From Microvelia longipes (Eukaryota; Arthropoda; Insecta; Hemiptera; Veliidae), in NCBI GenBank assembly GCA_018340805.1, contig JACMZG010000008.1:80756444-80820443 (forward strand): DNA of 64,000 nt. Reading direction: 5' to 3'. Below the pieces are notes generated by a model. It saw only the letters and a list, made by a program, of their open reading frames with translations, ran no database searches and was not told the origin of the DNA. Positions 1-11,889 of this stretch are shown piece after piece; the stretch's first letter is position 1, and each line of letters opens with the position of its first letter. The position numbers and the translations under genes are program-made.

Positions 1-706
1 TGAATTATCTTCAGGTAGTTTTTATAAAATTATACAGGGTTTCCATCTGAATTATCCTCAGTAGTTTTTATAAAATTTATAAGGGTTTCAGAATTCCTCA
101 GTCAGTTTTTTTATTATGAATTATACTAAGCAGTTTTTTTATAAAATTAAGCAGGGTTTTTATCTGAATTATACTCAGTAGTTTTTTATAAAATTGTCTG
201 TATGTGTGTGTCTGTTATCATCATAGTTCTCAGTGTGTTTATGCTGAGACTTGAGAGTTGACACTTAGTAGACAAAAACAATCTTAAACAATCTAGAATT
301 AGTTGTGCTGTCTAGAAAATATTTGTTCTATGAGGTCATTAACGATTAACTATATTAATGACTCAACGAAAACTTCAATAATTCTTAAAAACGGAATAAT
401 GATGAGATCAATGTTAATTATAGCACAGATTTAGTACTGTCTAAGACTAACAAAATGGACTAACATTTTAGTAATTTTATTATGAGCTTTAGCTAAATTT
501 TTTACAAATTACATGTTTGTGTTTTTAATAATTGTTAAAAATAATTATTAAGTTAAAATTTAGCACTAGTGTATCTGTTTGTGTAAATAATGCAAATTTA
601 AATTGTATTACGCAAGCATTTTTTTGTTGGATCACGTATGTTAAGCAGGGTCGAGTAAGGTCAATACATTTATGGGTGACCGCTGGAAAAAATGAAAGGC
701 ATTTTT
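1..706 (+). repeat. 5S-like dispersed repeat, copy A (start outside window)
   Basis: Oldest-looking copy of the dispersed 5S-like family. It opens with about four imperfect tandem units (roughly 50-60 bp) built on CAGTAGTTTTTTATAAAATT, then follows the family order: GTCTG/TGTG stretch near 200, GTCATTAA near 336, and the 5S-like core at 626-700. The core reads TTAAGCAGGGTCGAG (641-655) then ATGGGTGACCGCTGGAA (672-688), close to the internal control region of eukaryotic 5S rRNA. The downstream third of the family (GCGAAGC motifs, end hairpin) is missing; a T-run follows at about 701. The short open frames across it are chance. Confidence 0.6.
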
Positions 707-1363
707 TTATTAATTTAACCGTATTTTTTGTTTAATTTTTTTTTATTTGTTTGTTGCAGGTTAGTGTTTGGTGTTCGAAGGACAAGAAATTGGAAATAGA
801 ATTTAAAAAAAATAATTGAAATACCTATTCGTGGGGGGGCTTCTAGGGGCACCTCTGAGTGATGCACCTCAAGTAGGGATTCATAACAGGTAATGTATTT
901 GACAAAAGTTGAAAAATAGTTATTACAATTACTTACTGATATAAACTGAAAGCACTTCCCTGAATGCGAACCGTGGTCCAATCCAATAGGACAAAAGAAA
1001 TGTGACGCCATATTGAGAAAAAAATTTTATTATTCTTATTCATTACATAAAGGGCTACACTAATTTTGAAGATTTACTAATCTTCAACTCAATTAGATTA
1101 TTTTAAATTATGAATTATTTTTAAAAAACTTACATGTTATTCGATACAAATTAAACTAATGCTGGTAATGAGATGAAACTTGGCACTTATTTATGAATAA
1201 AATTACATATAACATTTTTCCTTGTTTTTTTATTTTTGAAATGTTCGCTGTTTTATTAATGACGGATAGTGACATTTAACAAATTAGGGAAAGACTATTA
1301 GAATTAAATATTAATTTTTTTAAAGTTGTAGCTTTCTAGGATAAATACTCTGGAAGCTACAAA
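707..1363. other. AT-rich stretch, no gene seen
   Basis: AT-rich DNA with no repeat shared with the rest of the window and no coding signal I can support. Short open frames here have no recognisable motif. Confidence 0.5.
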
Positions 1364-1372
1364 CACACACAC

Positions 1373-1438
<66 letters not shown>
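1364..1438. repeat. (AC)n/(AT)n microsatellite
   Basis: A short (AC)n run followed by about 31 uninterrupted AT dinucleotides, abutting the left edge of the 5S-like repeat copy B. Confidence 0.95.
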
Positions 1439-1442
<4 letters not shown>

Positions 1443-1762
1443 AAATTCGGTACAAGTGTATATTATTACCTAATAAATAAGTACATTAGTTTTCGTTTCA
1501 ATACGACAAGCATATCCATTATTTTTGTTGGATCATTAAAATTAAGGAGCATTGAGCGTGGTCAGTGCTGAATGGGTGACCGCTAAGAATGATACGGATG
1601 CATTTACTATCTAAAGTTGAGTGAAGCGAGTCTGAGAGCAGTATAAATTTGGCAAACGGTATTTCTGAGGACGAGCGAAGCAAGACTGAAGCAGGGAGAT
1701 GAGCGTAGCGAGTTCGATGTAACGAGGAAAAGTTTCGAGGTACCCCGTACCCGATTTTTTTA
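1439..1762 (+). repeat. 5S-like dispersed repeat, copy B (3' part)
   Basis: Carries the 5S-like core at about 1526-1600 (AAATTAAGGAGCATTGAGCG, then TGGGTGACCGCT), followed by AGCGAAGCGAGTC-type motifs near 1622 and 1674 and the family end GAGGAAAAGTTTCGAGG then GGTACCCCGTACCCGATTTTTT (two parts of one continuous tail, 1721-1760). The left 400-500 bp of the family consensus is absent and the break lies at the (AT)n tract. GGTAC and GTACC near the end can pair as a short hairpin before the T-run. Confidence 0.75.
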
Positions 1763-1765
1763 ATA

Positions 1766-2697
1766 TACCTTCGGTATAAAACGTGAAAAAGAAAAAATGA
1801 AATAATTATATTGTGTATGTAATTATATTGTGATTAAGGAAAACAGGAAATAATTATTTTCTTTTGCCGCAACATATAAGCTAATTTTCTCTTAATAATG
1901 CAGTTCACAGTAAAATAAGAACGTTTCCTTTAATCATGTGTTAATTTGAGTAAACATAAACATTCCACATCCCTGTATCATGACGTTGAATACCCACAGT
2001 CACACCAACATAATAAGCACGTATCAAAATTAATTTTCTGCAAGATTGAATCGCTTTGGAAAATATGATTCTTCGGCCCTTAATGATGTATTTCCGTCAT
2101 AAAAGATTTTGCGTCACGTAAAGAAGTGTTTTATAGCTTGTAAACTCTATTTTCTAGATTATAAATTATTTGATAAGGATTAATATTTAAAACTAAAGTT
2201 CATATAATTTATATTTATAACGGGATAAAGATTTTTTTTCTAGTTAAATTTTCCCGCAACGACCCAGATATGATGTTTAATAAGATTTCCCCCCTACCTA
2301 GTATCGTTTATAAAAACAAGGAAAATTATGAAACCTGTTTTGCGTATACAAGCAATTTCACACTAAATTTACATAATTGTTTCCCATTTTTTTTTAATGT
2401 TTTCTTCCTTAATGTATATTTTATGCTTTTAATAAAAAGTAAATAGGAAGAGATGGGGGGGGTATTATAGTAATATAAAAGTTATAGAAAGTAAAATGAA
2501 AAATCACTTCGCGTCGAATTGTGAACTTCATATTTCAGTTGAAAACCCTGTGCTCTTTGTTTGTTGAAAGTTATTGTTGAGTTCTTGACAACTCAGGTGA
2601 AAGATTAATCGTCAGTTTATGACAATTTTACTGTAGAACTGCTTAAAATAAGGAAATAAAATTGCTGAACTAGAAGGCCTATTAGGTCCAAAAGATT
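1766..2697. other. AT-rich stretch, no gene seen
   Basis: Contains a small TATACCTTCGGTATA palindrome at about 1763-1778 and otherwise unremarkable AT-rich sequence. No coding or RNA signal seen. Confidence 0.5.
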
Positions 2698-3125
2698 ATT
2701 CAAAGCTTTCAAAGGAATCCAACATTGTTCAAAGATTTCAAAAGCATCCAACATTGTTCCAAGCTTTCAAAAGTATCCAACATTGTTCCAAGCTATCAAA
2801 AGTATCCAACATTGTTCCAAGCTTTCAAAAGTATCCAACATTGTTCCAAGCTTTCAAAAGTATCCAACATGGTTCAAAGCTTTTAAAAACATTTAACATT
2901 GTTCTAAGCAATCAAAAGCATCCAACATTCTTCTAAGCAATCACACAATTTAACATTGTTCAAAGCAATCAAAAACATTCAACATTGTTCAAAGCAATCA
3001 AAAACATTCAACCTTGCTCGAAGGAATCCAAACATTCAACATTTTTCCTAGCAATCAAAAGCATTCAACATTGTTCAAAGTTTTCAAAATCATTTAATAT
3101 TGTTCAAAGCTTCTAAAAACATTAC
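2698..3125. repeat. 29-bp minisatellite, about 14 units
   Basis: Direct tandem array with a 29-bp period. The unit is roughly CCAACATTGTTCCAAGC followed by TTTCAAAAGTAT. The middle units (about 2750-2870) are almost identical, while the right units have drifted (AGCAATCAAAAACATT). An open frame across part of it exists only because the repeat lacks stops, so it is not a gene. Units are contiguous without unique spacers, so this is not a CRISPR array. Confidence 0.9.
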
Positions 3126-4067
3126 TTATGTTAAACAGAACTTTCTTTAAACGTCCAGCTGGATTGAGCTCTTTTGCTCCCTTTCATTCTTCAGTCCGGG
3201 TCATATGATATCAGGTTGGTTTATCAAATGATTTAAAATTAAAGTAACTCAAATGCTTTTTAGAAAATGATGAGACTGATAGATAGTTACAGATTATATA
3301 ATTAATATTAAAATAAACAAATCTTTCCGAAGAGAAATGGTCGCGATCTGTTGAGAGCATTTAATGTAAAGAGTATTTAAAAGGGCAATTAAAACCTAAA
3401 GTGAAATTACAATTAAATATATTAAAATACCAATTCGGTGTTTTTGGACATTTTCATTAGTTGTAAATAATTGCAAACTTCTGGACGTGCGTTTAGATGT
3501 CTACACATAATATATTTCTTTTGAATTGATGCCTTTTTATAAACAAGGAATTTTCCTGCGCTATTTTTTTACCTAGTTCTCAAAAATGAGAGAAAACAAG
3601 AGACTAAATTATTCGCAGTGTTAGGAGAGAAAAAGGTAGGATAGGCAAACTGGGAAAACAAAAGTTTTAAATAATTTAAAACTCGGAGAGAATGAGACTG
3701 CTCTGTGGAACACAGACCCAGATAGCTCGCAATCGATTGAGCCGTCTCAACTATGGCTTTAAAATTGTTCTACTAAACTAGTTGGTAATTTGGTTTCAGA
3801 ATGGTGAAACTTTAATACCGATGTATAGCATAAGAGACCTAAATGTAAGATTTAAAAACCTAATTCTTTCTTCTACTAGAAAATTGTGTTGATTGGCTTT
3901 TACCATGACATTTATTTTTTTTCGTTTAATAGCATTTGTTTTCTTTTTTCTTTATAAAGGAGAATAGTAGGGCTTGATGAGGGTGTAAGAATTAATTATG
4001 TATAAATGTTTTCAATTTTGGTTAAAATTAAGATTTTAAACTAAATTTGTCTATATTTTATGTCACG
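3126..4067. other. No gene or repeat recognised
   Basis: Mixed AT-rich sequence with no long open frame and no match to the repeat families elsewhere in the window. Confidence 0.45.
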
Positions 4068-4200
4068 TATTTTAGTATTTTTACTTTTCTTCTCCTACAA
4101 GCGTAGGTAAAGAGGAAATTGTATTGTGTTTTCTTAAAAATCCTAAACCGAGGTGCCATCATAATGTTGTCTGTCTGTCTGTATATCACATATAACTCTA
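4068..4200 (+). repeat. Head fragment of the 5S-like dispersed repeat
   Basis: Matches the left end of the family: TTTTACTTTTCTTCTCCTAC, then a drifted version of the ATACCGTAGGTATA hairpin (AAGCGTAGGTAAAGAGG), ATTGTATTGTG, a stretch of AAATCCTAAACCGAGGTG, and GTTGTCTGTCTGTCTGTAT. Similarity fades after about 4200. Confidence 0.55.
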
Positions 4201-5640
4201 ACTATAGCATACTCGTACTCTTTGGCATGCGTGGAGCCAGAAAGTTAAAAATGTGGCACAAAAATTGTAAAAAAGAGTCTCTTTGAATACTCTTAAGTGG
4301 TGGGTCTCTTTAAATAGCAATGATAAATTAATTTCTTTTTGTGTTATATTTGTACTAATGATTTTCGTAAAAAATTATATTTGTATTTATATTTATTAAA
4401 TTAAGAATATTTTTAAAAAATCATATTTAAGGTCTAGTTGGGCTGCCGGGGAAACCTTATACTAACCTATTTTGCTCAGTCAACACAAATTAAAAAAAAA
4501 AATGTTACGAATTATCAAGTTGAAATTAAGCACAGAAGTTGATCTGAAAGTATTGAATTGATTCACTAAATTTAACATTTGTTTCCGGTCGTCAACATGA
4601 AAATATTGACTTTTAAATTTTTAAACTTTGGCAGCTTATATTTTTTTTTGTTTTTGACGTTCGAGATTTCGTCAAATAGCATAACCTGTAACGAAGTATT
4701 AAGTATTTTACTTATAGTTCTTAAGTTATTGGCAAAATTACATATTTATTAGTGCGCCACTAAAAATACATCCATCAAAATTATAACTATTAACTAAGTG
4801 AAAACTAGTTATTATTCCATCCACTAAATTTAAATTTTATACTTGCAGCCATTTGTTTGTAAAATTTTTCTTTTATACATTCTTTCGAGAAACATGGATA
4901 AAGTTTATTATATTAATAATCTAGCTGGTTTACTCGATGGTTCAGGTCTAGATAGTCTAGATTTCGAGTAGAAGATTTATCTGAGTCAATAAAACTTGTA
5001 AAAAGATCTAGAAATAAGATCTTAAGTACATTATAGCATGCTATCTGCATCAAAAAGTCTTCATATCTCAATCTCTACCACGATTAACTTTTTTTTCAAA
5101 TATATAAAGTTGTTTCTTATGTTTCTTATTTCTGTTCATCTTAGCTCAACCCTTTGTGTCGTTTATTCAAGAAGCCTGTAGTCATTTAGTCACAAATAGA
5201 AATTAAAAGTTAGGTCTAATTTTAGCTTCTGCTCATTTTTATCAGAAAATTACGCTACATTATAATTTATAGTTGTATTTATGATTTTATTATGATTTTT
5301 ATGTTGTTTCTTTATGTTATTACAATATCTCTTTTATTATTACTTTTTTATTGTCGCTTATTTCTATTATTGTTTTATTATATTAACAATAATTGTTGTA
5401 ATTTATAACATTTGTTGTTATATTTCGTGCTGCTTAATTATTTAATATGTGCATATTGTTAGTGTTTGTAAATTTATATACTGCATAAATTTGTATATTT
5501 AGAAGGAATAAAAAACACCATTACCTGTTAAAAAATCTAAACGAAAATAAGCATCAATTTTTGCTTTAAAAATTCGCTGAAATAGTTTTTCTTACCACTA
5601 TATTTGTTCTTTTAAAAACTCATTCTCTCACCACATCATA
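4201..5640. other. AT-rich stretch, no gene seen
   Basis: Very AT-rich, with no open frame of note and no tandem structure. Parts may be drifted internal sequence of the preceding repeat, but I cannot align them with confidence. Confidence 0.4.
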
Positions 5641-6290
5641 TTTATTTATTTAAATATTTTATTACAGAAACATAAAATAAAGTATCGGATACCTGGTACC
5701 TCGGAACTTTTTCTCACAACTTTGGACTCTTTTCCATTAGCAATTCAGGATTCTTTTCCTAAAATTTCAAAACGGTCAAAAAAATTCTGCGTTTTATGAT
5801 TTTTTTAATAATTTCTTCCGTTTGATGACATTATTAAAAATATTTTTCGGAAAGCACAAACAAATTAGTCTGTGGTGAATTTCTAATTTTCTTAGTTGAG
5901 AGTATCTACCTCCAATTTTCTTTATGAATTATTTTATTTATTATTGAGGTATTTTTTTTTAAATTCCTGAGGAAATAATTTCCTAGGTACTTAGACCTCG
6001 TATGGGGGTCCATTGTACCTGTATATAAAAATCAGCGTTTTATGAATTTTTTTAAGTAATTTCTTCCGTTTAATGACGTTATTAAAAATATTTTTCGGAA
6101 ACAAATTAGTCTGTGGTTGAGTTCTAATTTTCTTAGTTGAGAGTATCTACCTACAATTTTCTTTATGAATTATTAGGGTTTCGAAGGTAATCTTCGAAAC
6201 CCTTATACTTTCTGACGAGCGTCTGTCTGTCCGATTTCTCATCTCAGGAACTACAATAGCTAGGAAGTTGAAATTCGGTATACATGTGTA
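5640..6290 (-). repeat. Reverse fragments of the 5S-like repeat with internal duplication
   Basis: On the minus strand this contains the family end (GGTACCTCGGAAC at about 5695) and, twice, the internal block GAGTTGA...ATTAGTC...CGGAAAATATTTTT...TTCATAAAACGC. The two internal blocks are about 5780-5945 and 6030-6173, roughly 250 bp apart, and are close direct duplicates. After 6174 a plus-strand head fragment follows (AGGGTTTCGAAGGTAATCTT, GTCTGTCTGTCCG, GAAGTTGAAATTCGGTA). The 5S-like core itself is not present. Confidence 0.55.
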
Positions 6291-6822
6291 ACTATTTTTT
6301 TTTATTTATTATTAAGGTATTAAAACATTACTTACAGTTATAAAATACTACAATACATTTTTGTTGTAAACTTTTCTGTTACTGTTGTTCAAACCTTCAC
6401 AATTTTCCTAATTTATCAATGTTAGTAACTAATATAACTTTAGCTTGTTGAAAACAATGATTTATTTCCTTTATATACATGTAACAGTATGTTGGTATCA
6501 CACAGATCCATGTATGCATGTAACATTTAAGTATTAGTTGTCACATTCCTCTTGTGTAACATGTTTTTCAACATTTTTCAACATGTTCGGGGAAAAATGA
6601 AAAATTTCTTTTTTTCTTCTCGCACTTCTATAACTGGTTGAAGAATGGAAAAAACCTAAAGTTTTTTTCTGTTGTTCGTTAAAACTTATACTGGAAAACC
6701 TCTGCTAGCTGCTTGTTGAAACTTGCTTTCCTTTTAAAATCTTGTAGAAAATTCTTAATCTTAAGTTTTTTTCTTCTTTTGTACTTTGTTCTTGTTTAGC
6801 TGACAATATTTTTTTACTTTTC
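6291..6822. other. AT-rich stretch, no gene seen
   Basis: No coding signal, tandem repeat or inverted repeat recognised. Confidence 0.45.
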
Positions 6823-7450
6823 AGCGAATTTCCTCTAAAGGAAATTCGCTAATGGGCTAGGGCTCATAGTGGTAGTCGAACTTTAGAGTGTGGCTTTAAT
6901 CTGCTTCAGAGCCACAAAGAAATACGTTTAGCGAAACTTTATGTACATATTTACACACTCACAAACACGCACACATACATATTAAATTATATATATATTA
7001 TATAATTACGAAAGAAAAAGGAAAATACTAAAAGTATAACATAACAATCTTATATAATAATAATAACTTACAGGAGGTGAAACGAAGAGATTTAGAGGGG
7101 TTTTGAAAATTTTCGATATATGTCTTCTTCGGTCAGGTTAGGTTTGGAAGTCCCCTTTTAAACTATTGTTGTCACGTTGTACTTCCCTTGTTGTGTCAGC
7201 GACTTTTGAAAAAATCTGTAATGCTCCAGGTTAATAGTTAAGCATTGTTTTAAAAAACCTATGGCAGAAATGCATTTATTCTTAAAAAATGTTGAGAAAA
7301 TTAACATACAAAATATAAGCATACATACATAACTTTTTTAATTTGAAGCATAAACTTAAAACCTAAGCATAAACAGAATTGGTGAAATTGGTGAGCTAGA
7401 AGCATTCTTAAGGAAATTCGCCAAGCTCGCACACCTCTGCGCCAGAATTT
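6823..7450. mobile_element. Non-autonomous element with end hairpin (AGCGAATTTCC family)
   Basis: The left end is a perfect hairpin at 6823-6850: 12-bp arms AGCGAATTTCCT/AGGAAATTCGCT around a 4-nt loop. The right end at 7411-7450 reads AGGAAATTCGCCAAGCTC then CTGCGCCAGAAT. These end motifs recur in the foldback elements at 42,655-43,702 and 56,226-57,801. No coding region. Hairpin ends without long terminal inverted repeats could suit a Helitron/Helentron-type derivative, but I cannot confirm the class. Confidence 0.45.
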
Positions 7451-7756
7451 TTGTATTAAAGTACTCAAAAAGAACTGACAACTGCAATAAGTTTTAAGAG
7501 AAGGAAATAAGATTAGACATGTTTAAGAATATATGTCTTAATCTGGTTGAGAATAACTTTCTTCTCTAATACGTGTACTTTTTGGTGATGCTTTCCAGCT
7601 TGCAAGTCTTAAACAAAATATAATTTAATATGTTATATTAAAATATAAATATGTTTTCTTCTTTTATGAATTGTTGTGATTTTATTAGCTATATCATTTT
7701 ATTAAAAATAAATTGTTATTCATTCATATTGATTGGTTTACAATTAAAATGTTCAA

Positions 7757-8253
<497 letters not shown>

Positions 8254-8267
8254 ATTAACTTAATATA

Positions 8268-8533
8268 ACTTCAGTGAGCGCCGTGGAATGGTCTACAATA
8301 TTAACAACACCAACTTCGTCTTTCCACCAATAAGCTTTAGTTTAACTCTGAGCAGAGCCGGCTTTAGGCTTTTATTTAGTGTGTTAAGATTAGGTTATTT
8401 ATATTAAGTTATATTGTTAAGTTATAATTGTTACTTGTTTAGGCACTGTAGATGGCATTATGTCGAAAGCCGGCTCTGCTCAGAGTTAAATTAAAGCTTA
8501 TTGGTGGAAAGACGAAGTTGGTGTTGTTAATAA
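8268..8533. mobile_element. MITE with about 65-bp inverted arms (family M1)
   Basis: Inverted arms at about 8298-8362 and 8468-8532 are nearly perfect complements over 65 bp; the core arm runs AACAACACCAACTTCGTC to GCAGAGCCGGCTTT. The left arm is preceded by CAGTGAGCGCCGTGGAATGG, absent on the right, so the right end looks truncated. The same outer sequence recurs (inverted) at 42,525-42,565, showing that this is a family. ACTTAATATA occurs on both flanks and may be a target duplication. No coding capacity. Confidence 0.75.
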
Positions 8534-8579
8534 CTTAATATATTTTATAATACAATATTTAATAATTTGGCCAGAAACA

Positions 8580-8761
8580 CCTATAGCACGACACTCGGCT
8601 AAAAAGTGTTGACAGTGCGGTAAAATAGTGTTAAGGAACCAATAAGGTTGGCCTGATTTGAAATTGAGTGCGTGGTTTAACTTCTAGAACTAACTTCTTT
8701 GGCTCTCTCGCATTATTTTCCCACACTCTTAACTGACTTTAGCCGTGTGTCGTATTATAGG
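8580..8761. mobile_element. MITE, 182 bp, inverted ends CCTATARYACGACAC
   Basis: The left end CCTATAGCACGACACTCGG and the reverse complement of the right end CCTATAATACGACACACGG agree at 17 of 19 positions. Imperfect complementarity continues for about 45 bp inward. It lies only about 45 bp from the preceding MITE and has no coding capacity. Confidence 0.7.
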
Positions 8762-11039
8762 ACTACAATAAGCAAAGTGCTATGCTACATCAGGGAACTG
8801 TTCCATCAATAGACATCAATTTAAATCTCGTCATAATATCATGTACTAACTCATTTGGACGCCGACAGAGCCTGGACACAGAAGCCTAATGTTTTACTTA
8901 ACTCGGTATTATCAAATTATCTTATAATATTATATCTAATTACTTCTTATCCTAAAAAAGAGGTCGAGCCCTCTGAAGATGTTGAAAGGCCTTCCGATCT
9001 TTTGAAGCGCTTCTGGATCATTTATATCCAAAAAGTATAGACATTACTGATACTTTATTACACTCATCAACATTTCTTCTTGAAGGGGGGGGGGGTCACC
9101 AAGTCTTGCATCCACTTCATTTTATCCAAATTAGTTTATTTTTAGAGTCGTATAACCTTGGACGAACAACTAGTCGCAAACTCATTAACTGGCTTTTTTA
9201 ATTGAGAACTACCTTTTGCTTTTTAATAAACATTTTGACTATTTAATATCTTGATGTTCATCTAAATATAAACTTGAATACGAATAAAATCCTCTTAAAT
9301 TCATTTTATCTGCGTGACGTATTTTGTCCCAAGCAAAGTAAAAGGAACATTAAATTATAAATAAGGAATTCAATTAGAAAATGCGCATAAAGGGCTTTGT
9401 TTAACAGGTAAAAGTTAACGTCGAGTAAAAAGGGTCAAAAATACGGAAAATTATTCCAGACATGAGCTAAATGAATTTCCACTGTTTCTCAATTTTACCA
9501 AACTTTTTCCACTCGGAAAGTGTTTAAAAACATTTTGTGTCCGTTTAAATTTGTGCTTGAGAAAGGTTTTATTAATAGGAAATTATGAATAAGTTGTACT
9601 GTTGATTTCGTTTGTTAAACTTGTCTTGTTGATATATTTTATAAATAGTTTATATATGAAAGCGTGTTTTTATATACATTAATACGTGTATTCATAAATA
9701 CGTGTCATAACAGATTCCTCTTTTGTCACCATTAATGTATCTTAGTCATATAAGATTACCTGCCGAATACAGAACGAAGAAATTTTATTTTCAAATTCAA
9801 AAACCAAAGAAAACGTGAGATGACGTTTTAACTTATCTTTTTTTGACATTTTTTCTTTTTACGAGAACTAAATTTCTTAAAAATACGTTTTGAAAACTTT
9901 TTTTATATACTTATACTTGATCAAATATCTAAGGGTTCGGTCAAATGAAACACCAATATTTTGGTGCTTCATTTCTGAGATTTGTGTGTATACACAATTC
10001 ACTAAGACGTTGGCATCTCGAACTAAATGGGACATTTGGGTAATTTAAACAAAACTAATTCTTTGTCAAAGTCGTTCGCTTAGAATTAAGTTTCCTTCTG
10101 TTATTTAATGAGCGAAATTATGTGTTCACTGAAATAGAATAAAATAATAAAACTATTTACACAGTTAGTTGTAGTTTAGTAGTTAATGTCTCTGAATACG
10201 CAAACCGAAATAAGAAATTAGTCAACGCCCAGCCCGGTAATTTTATATTTAAATCTCGCTTTTCTTTTTTATTTGAATTTGACGGTAACTTAATTTTATT
10301 TAGCTAGCTATGATTGCTATTTTCTTTAACTTTTTACATTTTTAACGAATTTCCTTTAAAACAACTCGCTAATAAAGTGGATGGCTTGGCAGGAGGCGGT
10401 TTTTGTGATATTTGTTAACATTTTTTTATGAAATATAATTTTGTATCTTTTGATTTAAGATGTTTGATATTTTCAGGAATATACTGATTTTATTAGGTTA
10501 CATTTTTAGTAGATTTTTTTTCGTAAAATAGTATTTTTCCGGCCACTAGACTTGATAGCGAGTCTGGTGGGAAAATTTGTCTTGAGATATTGATGTTGAC
10601 TTGTAATGGTTATGATGATGAAAATTTCGGACGACTTCTTTTCCCTAGGTTCTGGATATTTTCACTCTATATATTTATAATAATTTTTTACTGCCTTCAG
10701 GGATTCAGGAGGAGGGGGTAAAAGTTTCGTCGGAAAAAGATGAGTTACGAAAATTGGAGAAAAATTACCTTTCAACGGGGGAAAATTTTCAAGTGGAAGT
10801 AAAGGGTTTAGGGTGAAAATTTTTTGGTAAATGACACGAAATAAATCTATGGGGGGTGTCGCGGCAATATCAAGCCTTTTTTGAAAATTAGATAGGCCTA
10901 AAAGGGTGTCTTTTAACTAGATTAATAAAAGTTGAAATAGGGAGCAAGAGAAAAATATCTAAGCTGCGAGAAAGGCATTTGCCCTTGGCTTATTTCCCCA
11001 GTGGCGTCTCCTCCAGCTTTTCCAAATCATTTATGTTTT
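8762..11039. other. Long stretch with no recognised gene
   Basis: Contains an oligo-G tract at 9087-9096, an imperfect palindrome around the ACCAATATTTTGGT motif (about 9950-9966), and an AACGAATTTCCTTTAA fragment at about 10,344 resembling the hairpin-end element family. Nothing coding that I can support. Confidence 0.45.
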
Positions 11040-11090
11040 AACTTTTCCTTAGTTATACCGTAGGTATAAAGAAAACGGGGGAAAATTGCG
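11040..11090 (+). repeat. Head fragment of the 5S-like repeat
   Basis: AACTTTTCCTTAGTTATACC followed by GTAGGTATAAAGAAAACG matches the imperfect-hairpin left end of the 5S-like family; similarity stops after the hairpin. Confidence 0.55.
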
Positions 11091-11289
11091 AACTTATATT
11101 TTAGCACGCATGCAGATCAACAAATTCGCCAAGTTTTATCACTTTACCACCATGATTTTAATTTTTATCAAATGATATTTATACGTTTTATTAATAGAAA
11201 TTAATAAAAATCGAAAAAAAAATATTTCTATTAATAAGTATACTAACGTTTATAATAATGTTATTTATTAAGTTTGATTTATATACGGG

Positions 11290-11568
11290 TATTATATCTA
11301 CGGTTTTATTGAGTCACGCAATAACGTCAAGTAGCATCAAGCGAGGTCGGTACCTGGATGGGTGACCGCTGGAAATACAATGGGTATTTTTACTGTCTGA
11401 GGACGATTGAAACGAGTCTGAAGATATGCTGCAATATAGATCGGACGATTTATATATTCTGGAACGAAGAGAGTCTAAAGTTGTCTGAATGAGCTCAGAA
11501 TATTTGATAAGGCGAAAAAAAGTTCCGATGGGAGTACATCGGAACTTTTCCTCGTACCTGATTTTTTT
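11290..11568 (+). repeat. 5S-like dispersed repeat, copy C
   Basis: The 5S-like core at 11,311-11,385 is the closest in the window to an ordinary 5S rRNA: AAGTAGCATCAAGCGAGGTC (11,329-11,348), then GGTACCTGGATGGGTGACCG (11,349-11,368) and CTGGAAATAC. Downstream are the ACGATTGAAACGAGTCTGA-type motifs and a near-perfect terminal hairpin at about 11,518-11,550 (arms AAAAGTTCCGATG/CATCGGAACTTTT), then CTCGTACCTGATTTTTTT. The hairpin plus T-run would suit Pol III termination. Open frames on both strands are incidental. Confidence 0.75.
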
Positions 11569-11889
11569 CATTATTCCGATGTTTTTTTGTGATTTTATAT
11601 TTATTAAATTTGTTATTACTTTTCTTATGGTTTTTATTTTTCATTCTGGGTCGACCTGTTATGAAATCCAATATACGATGTTATAAAAAACTAATACGGT
11701 TACCACAACCTGCACGATATTGTTACCTGCCTCACCTGCCTCTGTATCAAACTTATGATTGCTTTACTACAAAACTTTTTTTGTTAAACTTTTTTTTTTA
11801 AATTGGAATTTGTATTTGATTTATACTTTTTATTGTTCTTGTAGACCCCGTTTGCTTGATTGGCAGCCTGTATAAATGTTGAAATATGT

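Noticed and set aside
2698..3125. CRISPR-like array of 29-bp repeats
   Set aside because: Units are contiguous with no unique spacers and the context is eukaryotic; a minisatellite.
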